The position numbers were made by a program, and so were the translations under genes. Under the pieces are notes generated by a model. That model saw only the letters and a program-made list of their open reading frames with translations, was not told where the DNA came from and searched no databases. This document shows, piece by piece, positions 1 through 7,529 of a DNA stretch of 37,360 nt (position 1 is its first letter; each line of letters starts with the position of its first letter). The DNA is from Nitrospira lenta (lineage in GTDB: Bacteria > Nitrospirota > Nitrospiria > Nitrospirales > Nitrospiraceae): assembly GCA_945906715.1 (NCBI GenBank), contig CAMDRK010000002.1, positions 1 to 37,360 of the forward strand, in the 5' to 3' direction.

Positions 1-129
1 GCAGCCGGGTCATGGGATGGGTGACGGTGAGGTACTGACTGCAGAGTTCGGGGTTCTGGTTCGAGTGCGTGCCAAGCTTAGTTGGAAATTGACGAATCGG
101 GCGCGACGCAGGACTTACTGCGAATGGGG

Positions 130-343
130 CGGTATTCCCCCGTGTATGGCGAGTACGGCCAGCGAGTGAAGCAAGCCACCTCAGCTCTGGTCTCTGGGAA
201 TACGATGTTGGAAGGGTTGGGGAGGCACAAAAGGCATGTGGGCTGACCCGCAGCCGGTGCCGCCGTGGGAGTGGATTGCAAGTTCAATACATGAACGCTA
301 TCGTTCTCCTATGTTCTCCTTCGCGACGCCATGTCACCCCTGA
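130..343 (+). pseudogene. Staphylococcal-nuclease-like (SNase/TNase) gene remnant 1
   Basis: In one frame (157-207) the translation reads GQRVKQATSALVSGNTM, close to the conserved middle of bacterial SNase-like proteins. In another frame (233-274) it reads GMWADPQPVPPWEW, the typical C-terminal motif of the same family. At least one frame change and loss of the part between these motifs separate them, so the gene cannot make a working enzyme. A weak DGD-like stretch near 17-80 could be the decayed N-terminus, but I am not sure of it. Remnant 2 at 2161-2325 has the same ending. Confidence 0.6.
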
Positions 344-380
344 GATCAAAACCCCTACCGTGTTATGGCCACGGGTGCGT

Positions 381-408
381 TTGATTTATCAGGGCTTTTC
401 TCTATCAT
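381..408 (+). promoter_or_regulatory. Candidate sigma-70-type promoter for the receiver/PAS gene
   Basis: TTGATT (381-386) and TATCAT (403-408) are separated by 16 nt and lie about 100 nt before the start codon at 512. They match the consensus boxes at 4/6 and 5/6 positions. This is pattern matching only. Confidence 0.3.
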
Positions 409-511
409 CGTGACGGGTCATAAACAAATGCATTTGACCATAGCTGCCAGGCGTTGCGTTCCAGCGGGCTACGCGTCACTATGGTGACCGATTTAACCCT
501 GTGTCGGTGAG

Positions 512-2038
512 ATGATGGCCGCCGAAGAACTTTCCTCCCAACTCTCCTCCCTACTCATTGTGGATAATGAGCCGGATATCTGCCGGGCTCTCGAAGATCT
601 TCTTCGACATGTGGGCTATACGGTGCGTAGCGTGATGACGGGAAGGGAGGCGCTGCAGGCAGCTGAACAGGGTTCGTTTGGAGCAGTGATCTTAGATCTG
701 GGGCTGCCGGATCTGAGCGGGTTCGAGGTCCTTCGGGGGGTAGAGGCCCTCGATCCCGGACTGCCAGTGATTGTCCTCACCGCATCCACACAAGAGAGCC
801 ACACAGTGGAGTCCCTCCGCCAAGGCGCCTTTGCCTACATTACTAAGCCGTACCACCGGGATGAGCTCCTCTTCACGCTCCGTCAAGCCATTGCTGTACG
901 GAAAGTGGCGCTCAAGATGCATCATGCCGAGCATGCGCTGAATGCGAGTGAAGAGCAGTTTCGACAGGTTGTCCGCGCGGCACCGGACGGGATCGTGGTG
1001 GCTGATGACGACGGCACGATTGTCTCATGGAATACGGCTGCCGAACGGCTCTTTGGATATACAGCAGGAGAGATACTGGGGCACCCGCTGACTGCCATCA
1101 TGCCCACTCGGTTTCGCGAGGACCATCAGCGCGGGCTTGCGCGCGCCAAGGCCGCTGACAGAGTACCCGTGACCGGGCGAACGATCGAACTGCATGGCTT
1201 ACGAAAAGACGGGAGCGAATTTCCCATGGAGGTCTCGCTCAGCACCTGGAGAGTCGGCGATAAGATGTATAGCTGTGGCATTGTCCGCGACAGCACCCTG
1301 CGGAAGCAGGCTGAAGCAACGCTTCTGCAGCAGCAGATCGAGCAGCAGGTCCTATTGGATCTCATTCCGGCCATGGTCTGGTACAAGGACACCCACAATC
1401 GCATCGTGCGAACGAACCGGCGTGCGGCTGAATCCATCAATAAGACTGTGGCAGAAGTGGAAGGACAGCCCACCTCTGCCCTATATCCGGAAGAAGCGGA
1501 ACACTACTACCGGGATGACCTCCAGGTCATCGCTTCGGGCCTGCCAACACTCGGCATCGTGGAACTGTACCGAACGGCTTCCGGAGAGCAACGCTGGGTA
1601 CAGACGGACAAGGTGCCCTATCGTGATTCCGAGGGGAACGTGAAGGGGGTGCTAGTTTTTGCTCAAGATATTACCGAGCGCAAGCACACGGAAGCGGCGC
1701 TGCAAGAACGTGAACAGCAATATCGACTCCTGATGGAGGAGGCATCGGACGGGATGGTCGTGTTAGATCGAGACGGATATTTTCTGATGGCGAATCCGAA
1801 GGCCTGTGCCATGTTGGGGCGTACGAGAGAGGAGGTGCTCCAGCTTCATGTGAGGGGCACCTATGTTCCCTCAGAAAGACCCCTAGCTCAGCAACGCCTC
1901 GAACAACTTCGCGCTGAAAAGAACTTACGTTATACCCGATTACTCCAGCGAAAAGATGGAACGGTCATTTCGGTTGAAGTCAGTGCAACCAAGACGTCCG
2001 ATGACCGGTTTGTAGGTATTTTAAGAGACCTCACGTGA
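512..2038 (+). CDS. Response-regulator receiver protein with three PAS domains, no output domain
   Basis: The protein has 508 residues. The receiver domain (about residues 13-130) has the acidic pocket, the phospho-acceptor Asp62 in LDLGLPD, the Thr of VLTAS and Lys112 in ITKPY. Three PAS domains follow, at about 146-270, 280-395 and 400-508, the second ending in the usual PAC-type DITERK. The protein stops directly after the third PAS domain (ILRDLT), where members of this architecture normally continue into a histidine kinase or GGDEF domain. It may be a truncated sensor kinase, or a sensor that works only through protein contacts. ATG 512 is preceded by GGTGAG; a second ATG follows at once. 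SNase-like remnants lie on both sides. Confidence 0.8.
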   Translation: MMAAEELSSQLSSLLIVDNEPDICRALEDLLRHVGYTVRSVMTGREALQAAEQGSFGAVILDLGLPDLSGFEVLRGVEALDPGLPVIVLTASTQESHTVESLRQGAFAYITKPYHRDELLFTLRQAIAVRKVALKMHHAEHALNASEEQFRQVVRAAPDGIVVADDDGTIVSWNTAAERLFGYTAGEILGHPLTAIMPTRFREDHQRGLARAKAADRVPVTGRTIELHGLRKDGSEFPMEVSLSTWRVGDKMYSCGIVRDSTLRKQAEATLLQQQIEQQVLLDLIPAMVWYKDTHNRIVRTNRRAAESINKTVAEVEGQPTSALYPEEAEHYYRDDLQVIASGLPTLGIVELYRTASGEQRWVQTDKVPYRDSEGNVKGVLVFAQDITERKHTEAALQEREQQYRLLMEEASDGMVVLDRDGYFLMANPKACAMLGRTREEVLQLHVRGTYVPSERPLAQQRLEQLRAEKNLRYTRLLQRKDGTVISVEVSATKTSDDRFVGILRDLT

Positions 2039-2160
2039 CAGAAGTTGAGTCCATCGCACACTCAAAATCAGTTGGGTCTGACCTCGATGATTGCCCGTCT
2101 TGATCCTCAAACAAATCACACAGATATCCGCTAGGGATTTCACAAACCTTTTGGACTCAT

Positions 2161-2325
2161 CAGGAACTCGTCAGGCAAGGGATGTGCTGGCGGTATCGGA
2201 AATACGCTCCTCTGGATGCGGAGCTTGAAAAGCTAGAGAGGGATGCACGAGAGGTAAAGAAAGGTTTGTGGGTGGAACCGAATCCCGTGCCGCCGTGGGA
2301 GTGGCGGAAGCGACAAAGAGTCTGA
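2161..2325 (+). pseudogene. Staphylococcal-nuclease-like gene remnant 2 (C-terminal part)
   Basis: An open frame reads ELVRQGMCWRYRKYAP, then a Lys/Glu-rich helix, then GLWVEPNPVPPWEWRKRQR before TGA 2323-2325. This is the C-terminal third of SNase-like proteins, including the Arg-Lys-Tyr-Ala-Pro segment. The frame opens only at about 2104, the residues before ELVRQG do not look like the family, and there is no sensible start, so the catalytic N-terminal part is missing. This copy keeps the segment that remnant 1 has lost, and both keep the PVPPWEW end, so they come from two gene copies and not from one split gene. Confidence 0.7.
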
Positions 2326-2617
2326 TGATGCACCGCAAAGCGCCGCACCACGTGGTCAGGATGCGATCACTGGCCAAGATCTACGCAGAGTGGTGGGTCA
2401 CATACGAGCAACACGCTATTCAAAGATTGAGTGGGGCAGAACAAGACAGCCAACGCAGAACAGCAAAGTCTTCTTCGCCGGGCACTGTTGTAGCGAGCTC
2501 CCTTTGCAGTGACATTTTTTTAAAAAAAATGGTGCCGGGCAATTTATACCGAGAATGAGCACCTCGGCCAGAAATGGGGGGTCCCAATCAGCGATTGAAA
2601 AAGGGGGCCTGTGGGGG
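2326..2617. other. Gene-free stretch inside the putative island
   Basis: I see no supported gene here. The stretch has a T7-A8 run at about 2517-2531 and a G-rich segment near 2570-2620 (aatggggggtccc and aaagggggcc). An open frame at 2268-2558 overlaps nuclease remnant 2 and resembles nothing I know. Confidence 0.4.
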
Positions 2618-3115
2618 TCAGCCGAATCGGTTTTCGGATTCACGACCTGACAGGCTGGCAATTCCTTTTTGCCTTTCGCGCCGAACTTCTACCTCTGTTC
2701 TTATGGCCAGCAACGTCTCGGTACTTGCATCGTCCAGGACGCCGTAACGATGCGTCACGTGTAGGTCGTCACTCAACAACTTCGCGAGCGTCGCCTGCAT
2801 CTCAATGGCCTTGAGCATCGCCCTTGGGTCGCCCTTCTCATAAGCCAGGTCCCACGCGATCTCGCACTGCCCAAACGCCTTCTGTAATCCATACTCGATA
2901 CGACGACGCAGTTTGCGGATCACCGGGCGCCGGAGCTCCTGCACGCGGAGGCGCATATCGGTCATGGCCATCAGGCGTGATCCTTCTTCAGCCGCCAGCT
3001 TCCGCTCGTAGTCGGCCGGCTTCTGGTAGGCTTCGAGATAGGCGTCGGTGTACGTCGAGCCGACTGCGACCAGCTGGCAGAATGCCTCACGCTTTCCGGT
3101 CAATGATTGGATCAT
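2618..3115 (-). CDS. Phage terminase small subunit-like protein
   Basis: The protein has 165 residues. The N-terminus, LTGKREAFCQLVAVGSTYTD, matches the start of small terminase subunits of the Terminase_2 type, where a short helix-turn-helix follows an LT.KQ.aF pattern; an AYLEAYQ segment and GSRLMAMTDMRLRVQELR continue the similarity. The central RAMLKAIEMQATLAKL helix is also usual in the family. In phages this protein recognises packaging-site DNA and hands it to the large ATPase-nuclease subunit. No large subunit, portal or capsid gene is in the window, so this is probably a stranded prophage or island gene. A regulator with a similar DNA-binding fold is the main alternative. Confidence 0.6.
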   Translation of the reverse strand: MIQSLTGKREAFCQLVAVGSTYTDAYLEAYQKPADYERKLAAEEGSRLMAMTDMRLRVQELRRPVIRKLRRRIEYGLQKAFGQCEIAWDLAYEKGDPRAMLKAIEMQATLAKLLSDDLHVTHRYGVLDDASTETLLAIRTEVEVRRERQKGIASLSGRESENRFG

Positions 3116-3360
3116 AGGTCTCCGGCGTCGAACGGCTCTTCGAGAGCATCAGAGGGATGCTGAAAAATAGCCCAACTTTGGACTTGATCGGCCCGCGCGG
3201 CGCTCGGGTAAAAGTGTAACCTTTTTTGTAACCATCAGTCCTCACACCCCTCACACCCAGCGCAACAGGATGCAATGACTCGAAATGCTATTCTCCGCTC
3301 CTATCAAGGATTTCGTCGACTAAATGCGGGGATTGGCCTTCCTCAAAATCTGACTTGGTT
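3116..3360. other. Gene-free stretch between terminase-like gene and tRNA fragment
   Basis: No gene is supported. GGGATGCTGAAAAA at about 3156-3169 resembles the terminus of the MITE-like element seen whole at 16775-16921. No 5' half of a tRNA-Ser (GGAGAGG start, D-arm) is present. Confidence 0.4.
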
Positions 3361-3421
3361 GGTCTCGAAAACTGCTGTCCTGGCAACGGGACCGTGGGTT
3401 CGATCCCCACCCTCTCCGCCA
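3361..3421 (+). tRNA. 3' half of tRNA-Ser(CGA); probable attachment-site remnant
   Basis: The segment starts in the anticodon arm (loop CTCGAAA, 3364-3370, anticodon CGA at 3366-3368). It continues through a long class II variable arm (GTCC...GGGAC), a perfect T arm (GTGGG, TTCGATC, CCCAC) and the acceptor strand CCTCTCC, then G and an encoded CCA ending at 3421. The bases before the anticodon loop do not make a proper 5' anticodon strand, and no D arm or 5' acceptor strand exists upstream. It therefore cannot be a working tRNA. A copy covering the anticodon loop to the 3' end is typical of att sites of tRNA-targeting integrases. Confidence 0.75.
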
Positions 3422-3460
3422 AAAACCACGCTCGCTCATGCCGACGACGTTTCGGGCGCC

Positions 3461-3567
3461 TGTCTTGTTCATTTGGTCAGTTCGGTCTGTCTGGTCTATT
3501 CGGTCTGTGTCGTGTGTTTGGCTGGACAAAACGAACCAGATGAACCGGACAGACCAGATCAACCAGT
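3461..3567. repeat. 9-nt-unit hairpin repeat, copy A1
   Basis: The left arm has GGTCAGTTC, GGTCTGTCT, GGTCTATTC, GGTCTGTGT units; the right arm has the complementary purine-rich units (AACCAGATG, AACCGGACA, GACCAGATC). The right arm contains the stop codon (3559-3561) of the DUF2779 gene. Confidence 0.85.
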
Positions 3568-5091
3568 CTCGCCTTTCATCTGCGCTTTTTCCTTCAGTGC
3601 TCGCCTGAGCTCAACCATCGCCAGAGTGTCGCGCTTACAGTAGGCTAACAACGCTTCCTGGATAGTCGCCCGTTCGACCCAATCCGTTTCGACAAAGACC
3701 ATGCGGTAGTATTGACTAGCCGCATGCCCTCCCTCTTTAATCGTCAAATCATCATAGGCCAGTGAGGGAACCATAGCCGGCAGCACCGACTTGATGGAAT
3801 AGGATCCGCCGAAGGCCGGATGGTAGTAGTGATCGCGTATGATCGGAAAGAGGTCCCAAAGCCGGCCAACAATGCGCAACAGTGCTTGCCTCAGTGACGG
3901 AACTGCAACCGCCAGCTGCTCCAAAATAGACCGTTCGTACGGCGAATAGACGCAGATACTCCCCTTATCCCCTAGAGATTCCAGCAAGGCTTCGGCAAGA
4001 ACCTTCCGGGGATCGCTCACATCCTTGTGCAAAAACTCCTCGTGGCGCAGTTCGCCGCTTGCCTGTTCGATGTGGTTCGACCACTGAACAGCCAGGGCTT
4101 GATAGGGTCTTGTCTCCGAGAACCGAGGCACCGACAGCATGACCGTTTCGAAATCGAGGTGATGCACCGGATGCTGCACGGCCTTCAACACAGAACCGAG
4201 CTTCGCAGACACCCACTCGACATTCTCCTTCACATGGCGCTGCACCGGCGACAGCTTCGTACCGTCAGGAATCTCATCGATCGTCGTCACCCCCTGTTGA
4301 GCCAACTGAGTGACCACCTGCTTCGATCCCGGCAAGTAATGAATCCACCGGGCTGGTTTGTCTTTGGTGCAATGTTCCCAGAAGGGGCAATCGTAGGGTA
4401 TATGACAATGCCGATCAGGCTCAATCTCAGGGGCTTGGGGCTGAAGCAACATGCGGCTCATCGTGGCCAACCGCTCGGGCACTGCAACCCGTCGTTGAGC
4501 CACCGCCTCGGACAGGTCCTGAATCGTAAATAACGCTGTTAGATCGATCGCTCCCTCTCGATACAGATACCCAGTATTGATATGCATGAGACCGACAGAC
4601 ACAAGCGTCAGCCCCACGCCCAGTATCACTTCGCTTTGCACGGCGAGATCTTCGAGATGTACGTCTTTGACCTTTGTTGAAGACTTGACCTCGATCAGGC
4701 GCCAGCCACAGGGCTGACCTTCCGCGGTCAGGACACGTTCCAACACATCCGCGCGAATCAACACCCCGCTGTACAAAAATGCCGCTTCGAAAATGGCCGG
4801 CACCATGGGGTCCTGGACCAGTTCAGCTGTCTGCGCAAGAGCGGCTTCTGTCTGGCGATAGCTCGCTGTCGCCAAGACACCGCCTGGGAAGCGACTCCGG
4901 GCCAACTCCCCGACTTCTGTTCCCATATCGAACATCGCCTGAGTCGCCGCATCCGGCTTGGTCGCGAGAGAGGGTTGATGGACTTCAAGATACAGGCGTT
5001 TGTGGCATTGCAGACCGGACAGGAATTTCGACTTTGACAAACGCGGGGCCTTCGGAAGAGGAGCGGGTGAGAGGTCGCTGAGATCAGTCAT
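3559..5091 (-). CDS. DUF2779 protein: Cas4-like Fe-S nuclease domain plus DEDD-exonuclease-like domain
   Basis: The protein has 510 residues. The N-terminal half resembles Cas4/RecB-type PD-(D/E)XK nucleases: Cys29 in LQCHKRLY, Asp115 in LIRADV, Glu134-x-Lys136 in LIEVKSS, and Cys229, Cys235 and Cys241 in HCHIPYDCPFWEHC. One early and three late cysteines is the Fe-S cluster pattern of Cas4 and AddB. The C-terminal half has LDFETV (Asp313, Glu315), YSPYE, Asp413/Asp420 and YCKRDT (Asp488), an arrangement like RNase H-fold DEDD exonucleases. It may process DNA with two active sites. No cas genes or CRISPR array are nearby. ATG 5091 has no clear ribosome-binding site. The last codons and the stop lie in repeat A1. 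Confidence 0.8.
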   Translation of the reverse strand: MTDLSDLSPAPLPKAPRLSKSKFLSGLQCHKRLYLEVHQPSLATKPDAATQAMFDMGTEVGELARSRFPGGVLATASYRQTEAALAQTAELVQDPMVPAIFEAAFLYSGVLIRADVLERVLTAEGQPCGWRLIEVKSSTKVKDVHLEDLAVQSEVILGVGLTLVSVGLMHINTGYLYREGAIDLTALFTIQDLSEAVAQRRVAVPERLATMSRMLLQPQAPEIEPDRHCHIPYDCPFWEHCTKDKPARWIHYLPGSKQVVTQLAQQGVTTIDEIPDGTKLSPVQRHVKENVEWVSAKLGSVLKAVQHPVHHLDFETVMLSVPRFSETRPYQALAVQWSNHIEQASGELRHEEFLHKDVSDPRKVLAEALLESLGDKGSICVYSPYERSILEQLAVAVPSLRQALLRIVGRLWDLFPIIRDHYYHPAFGGSYSIKSVLPAMVPSLAYDDLTIKEGGHAASQYYRMVFVETDWVERATIQEALLAYCKRDTLAMVELRRALKEKAQMKGETG

Positions 5092-5159
5092 GATGAAATG
5101 ACACTAATCGGCCAGACACACGTTTGTCCAGCCCGCAGAATAATCGTGCGAGACACACG

Positions 5160-5265
5160 AGACTGGTCTATCTGGTCTATTCGGTCTGTCCAGTCTGTCT
5201 AGTTCATCGGATTAGCTTCATTCAACCAAACAGACGAGACAGACCGAATAGACCAGACAGACTGA
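5160..5265. repeat. 9-nt-unit hairpin repeat, copy A2
   Basis: Left arm 5165-5202 (GGTCTATCT, GGTCTATTC, GGTCTGTCC, AGTCTGTCT); right arm 5229-5265 with the reverse complements (GACAGACCG, AATAGACCA, GACAGACTG). The centre holds TTCAACCA. It lies in the gap between the divergent DUF2779 and MATE genes. Confidence 0.9.
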
Positions 5266-5314
5266 CGTATTTTCCAGCAACCTGTTAGTCAACATCCTGT
5301 TAGGATGGCCCGCC

Positions 5315-6640
5315 ATGACATCCGGTGTTTCACAGATCAGAAAGTCCGTCCTGACCCTGGCCTTACCTGTCACGGTCAGCACCCTGCTTCAACGCACCGA
5401 AGGCATCGCCGCGGTCTTCCTTGTGGGTGGCCTCGGCGCCACTTCCATCGCGGCTGTCGGGCTTGGCCAGTTGTTGGCCTTCATGGCCACCACGCTCGTC
5501 TCCGGATTATCGGTGGGAGCCAACGTCCTTATCGCCCAACTGTGGGGCGCTCGCCGCACCAAAGACGTCGGGGAAGCGGCCACCCATCTCCTTGGATTGG
5601 CCGCCATCGTATCCTGTGCGCTTGTGGTACTCGGTTTGTCCCTGAATCGTGTCATCATGGAACTGTTGGGCGCAGAACACGATGTCATCGCGCTGGCCCT
5701 TCCCTACTCGAACTTCATTTTCCTGGTCATTCCCTGCACGATCTTCCTGCAGGTCATCTCTTCCATCATCCAGGGCACCGGAGACACCAAAACTCCCATG
5801 TACGCCTTGATCGCAGTCAATCTCCTGTATCTCACGATAGCCTATCCACTGGTCTACGGACTCTGGGGATTCCCTGCCTTGGGTATCACCGGAGCAGCCG
5901 TTGCTGCGGGTATCGCAGAAGGAACGGGCGTGGCCTATCTCCTCTGGACCTGCCGAAAGCTTTTCAGAAAGTCACTATACGTACGGCGCGATCTCTTGCG
6001 TTCCACCTGGCAGATTGGCGCATCGGTTTCCGGCGAACGGATATTTCAACAGGCAGGGATTATTCTCTACACCAAAATTGTCCTACTTTACGGCACTGTG
6101 ACCTACGCCGCCCATCAAGTCGGCTTATCGATCGAATCCCTCTCGTTCCTGCCGGGGTATGGTTTCGCAATCGCGGCAGCCACGATGGTGGGGCAGAGTA
6201 TCGGCGCGGGGAAATATGTCAGGGCCAAATTGGAAAACTGGGAGGCGAACCGTCTGGCCGGCATCGCGATGGCCTCGATGGGTCTGCTGTTCTTTTTCTT
6301 TCCCTATGCCCTGCTCCGGACCTTTACCAACGACGAAGCCGTCGTCGAACTCGGCACAGTGTTCCTACGCATCGTCGCCATCCTCCAAGTTCCGCTCGCC
6401 CTCACCATGGTTCTGGCCGGATCGCTACGTGGAGCCGGCGACACCAGATTCATCATGGTGGCAACGACAGTCGGCATGTGGGGAATCCGCCTGCCCATCG
6501 CAGTCATCGCAGGCCCCTGGCTCGCACTCGACGTACTTTTCGTCTGGAGCGCCATGATTGCTGATTGGACAGTCCGAATGGGGCTGCTACTCTGGCGCTT
6601 CCGATCGGAACGATGGAAAGCGATTCAGGTTATCCGCTAG
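5315..6640 (+). CDS. MATE family multidrug/Na+ (H+) antiporter
   Basis: The protein has 441 residues, the usual length for a 12-helix MATE exporter, and two pseudo-symmetrical halves. The first half has LALPVTVSTLLQRTEGIAAV, GLSVGANVLIAQLWGARR and IIQGTGDTKTPMY. The second half repeats these as FAIAAATMVGQSIGAGK and SLRGAGDTRF; the two (Q/R)G.GDT segments are the clearest family marks. It sits in the inner membrane and should export cationic or amphipathic compounds using a Na+ or H+ gradient; the substrate cannot be told. ATG 5315 is chosen because it opens the conserved frame and has AGGATG upstream. Hairpin repeats A2 and A3 flank it. Confidence 0.92.
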   Translation: MTSGVSQIRKSVLTLALPVTVSTLLQRTEGIAAVFLVGGLGATSIAAVGLGQLLAFMATTLVSGLSVGANVLIAQLWGARRTKDVGEAATHLLGLAAIVSCALVVLGLSLNRVIMELLGAEHDVIALALPYSNFIFLVIPCTIFLQVISSIIQGTGDTKTPMYALIAVNLLYLTIAYPLVYGLWGFPALGITGAAVAAGIAEGTGVAYLLWTCRKLFRKSLYVRRDLLRSTWQIGASVSGERIFQQAGIILYTKIVLLYGTVTYAAHQVGLSIESLSFLPGYGFAIAAATMVGQSIGAGKYVRAKLENWEANRLAGIAMASMGLLFFFFPYALLRTFTNDEAVVELGTVFLRIVAILQVPLALTMVLAGSLRGAGDTRFIMVATTVGMWGIRLPIAVIAGPWLALDVLFVWSAMIADWTVRMGLLLWRFRSERWKAIQVIR

Positions 6641-6643
6641 ACA

Positions 6644-6713
6644 GGTCTGTCTGGTCTATTCGGTCTGTCTCGTCGTGGGCTCGGACCAGATAGACCAGAT
6701 GGACCTGAGAGAC
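6644..6713. repeat. 9-nt-unit hairpin repeat, copy A3
   Basis: It starts four bases after the MATE stop codon. Left arm GGTCTGTCT, GGTCTATTC, GGTCTGTCT; short central CGTCGTGGGCTC; right arm GACCAGATA, GACCAGATG, GACC. It is the shortest copy and could act as a transcript-end structure for the MATE gene. Confidence 0.85.
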
Positions 6714-6903
6714 GAATGATGCTTCACGCGCCTCTGGGACGCTAATTTTTCTATTGATTTCATTGTCAGATTGTCAGTACGCTACCGTGGCCAGGTAGAC
6801 GGGGGACCGGAAACGTATCTGCTGCCCTGAGCCTGGCGTTGTTTCTACGCTGTTGTGGATACAGTAACATCAATTAAACCATTATCGTTAAAAGGAGATT
6901 ACA

Positions 6904-7140
6904 ATGACAACCAAAGCGATTTTCTATCACGCAGGATGCCCCGTATGCGTTTCAGCCGAGAACAGCGTCGCCAACGCCCTGGATCCGGCGAAGTATACAG
7001 TGGAGAGTGTCCATCTCGGTACGGACAAATCACGGGTGAAAGAAGCCGAAGCAGCCGGGGTCAAGTCTCTGCCGGCTCTGGTCATGAATGGAGCGGCGTT
7101 CCACATTAACTTCGGCGCCAGCATTGACGCAGTGAAGTAA
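6904..7140 (+). CDS. Small thioredoxin/glutaredoxin-like protein with CPVC motif
   Basis: The protein has 78 residues with a thioredoxin-like start (AIFYHAGCPVCVSAE), the redox motif Cys-Pro-Val-Cys at about residues 12-15, and a cis-Pro-type segment (KSLPALVMNG) in the right place for the fold. It has no signal peptide, so it should be a cytoplasmic dithiol protein or metal/thiol carrier. The ribosome-binding site AAAAGGAG lies 8 nt before ATG 6904, and a strong terminator follows, so it is a single-gene transcript. A fragment of the same gene type lies at 7714-7779. The true partner is unknown. Confidence 0.82.
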   Translation: MTTKAIFYHAGCPVCVSAENSVANALDPAKYTVESVHLGTDKSRVKEAEAAGVKSLPALVMNGAAFHINFGASIDAVK

Positions 7141-7170
7141 CCGTTTCAGTCTGCTGACTGCAAAGATCAA

Positions 7171-7203
7171 GGGGGCGTGCCTAACGGCACGCCCCCTTTT
7201 TTT
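7171..7203 (+). terminator. Rho-independent terminator of the thioredoxin-like gene
   Basis: A perfect 11-bp stem, GGGGGCGTGCC (7171-7181) with GGCACGCCCCC (7186-7196), has the loop TAAC and is followed by seven T (7197-7203). It lies 30 nt after the stop codon. It is the only textbook intrinsic terminator I found in the window. Confidence 0.95.
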
Positions 7204-7241
7204 GCCTCAAATCGTCTGCTCAATCGAACGGATCAGGTGTC

Positions 7242-7529
7242 TCATGCGACTCGGAGCACCAGGCGCTTGCCGCAAGCCTTAACGTACTTGCGCAACGTCG
7301 CAATCGATGGAGAGTGCTTCCCGCTGGCAAGCGCACGTTCCAGACGAGCGATAGCGGGAGCATGGGTCCCCATTCGAGCCGCCACCTGTCCTTGGGTAAG
7401 CCCCGCTTCTTGCCGCGCCTTGAGCAAGGCATCGAGCAGCACAGACTCTTCGCGCTCGATACGTTCCACCTCTGCCCGAACGCCCGGGCGGCGCATGAGC
7501 TTCTTGACGAGTTGATCATGCGTATGCAT
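7242..7529 (-). CDS. XRE-family (HigA-like) antitoxin
   Basis: The protein has 95 residues. An Arg/Glu-rich N-terminal helix (VRAEVERIEREESVLLDALLKARQ, about 16-40) leads into a Cro/CI helix-turn-helix (GLTQGQVAARMGTHAPAIARLERA, about 43-66) and the usual SPSIATLRKYVKACGKRL end. This is the form of HigA-type antitoxins encoded after their toxin. Its start overlaps the end of a toxin-like frame (7516-7694) that is broken, so the antitoxin is probably an orphan; it could still repress its own promoter or counter a related toxin elsewhere. GGAGG lies upstream of the start. Confidence 0.82.
   Translation of the reverse strand: MHTHDQLVKKLMRRPGVRAEVERIEREESVLLDALLKARQEAGLTQGQVAARMGTHAPAIARLERALASGKHSPSIATLRKYVKACGKRLVLRVA

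Larger units (their letters stand above)
1..3421. mobile_element. Probable right end of a decayed tRNA-Ser integrated island
   Basis: The stretch left of the tRNA-Ser 3' half holds a terminase-small-subunit-like gene, two decayed nuclease genes and an orphan sensory gene, while ordinary chromosomal genes follow to its right. Tyrosine integrases that use tRNA genes usually leave an intact tRNA at one end of the element and a repeat of its 3' half at the other. With the tRNA half on the plus strand, the element should lie to its left. No integrase gene and no intact tRNA-Ser lie in the window, so the left boundary is unknown and the call is an inference. Confidence 0.5.

Noticed and set aside
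78..287. Minus-strand 69-residue open frame
   Set aside because: It is the reverse of SNase remnant 1 and has no ribosome-binding site or recognisable similarity.
2268..2558. Plus-strand 96-residue frame after nuclease remnant 2
   Set aside because: It starts inside the nuclease remnant in another frame and resembles nothing.
2560..2620. Possible IS21-like end (aatggggggtccc and aaagggggcc)
   Set aside because: The G-rich words recall IS21-type transposase binding sites, but no istA/istB similarity or inverted end can be shown.
5305..6564. Long plus-strand frame of 419 residues overlapping the MATE gene
   Set aside because: It is Arg/His/Pro-rich shadow sequence in a second frame; the MATE frame has clear membrane helices and motifs.
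6714..6903. Riboswitch-like leader before the thioredoxin-like gene
   Set aside because: The stretch has short GC-rich pairings, but I could not match it to any known riboswitch consensus.
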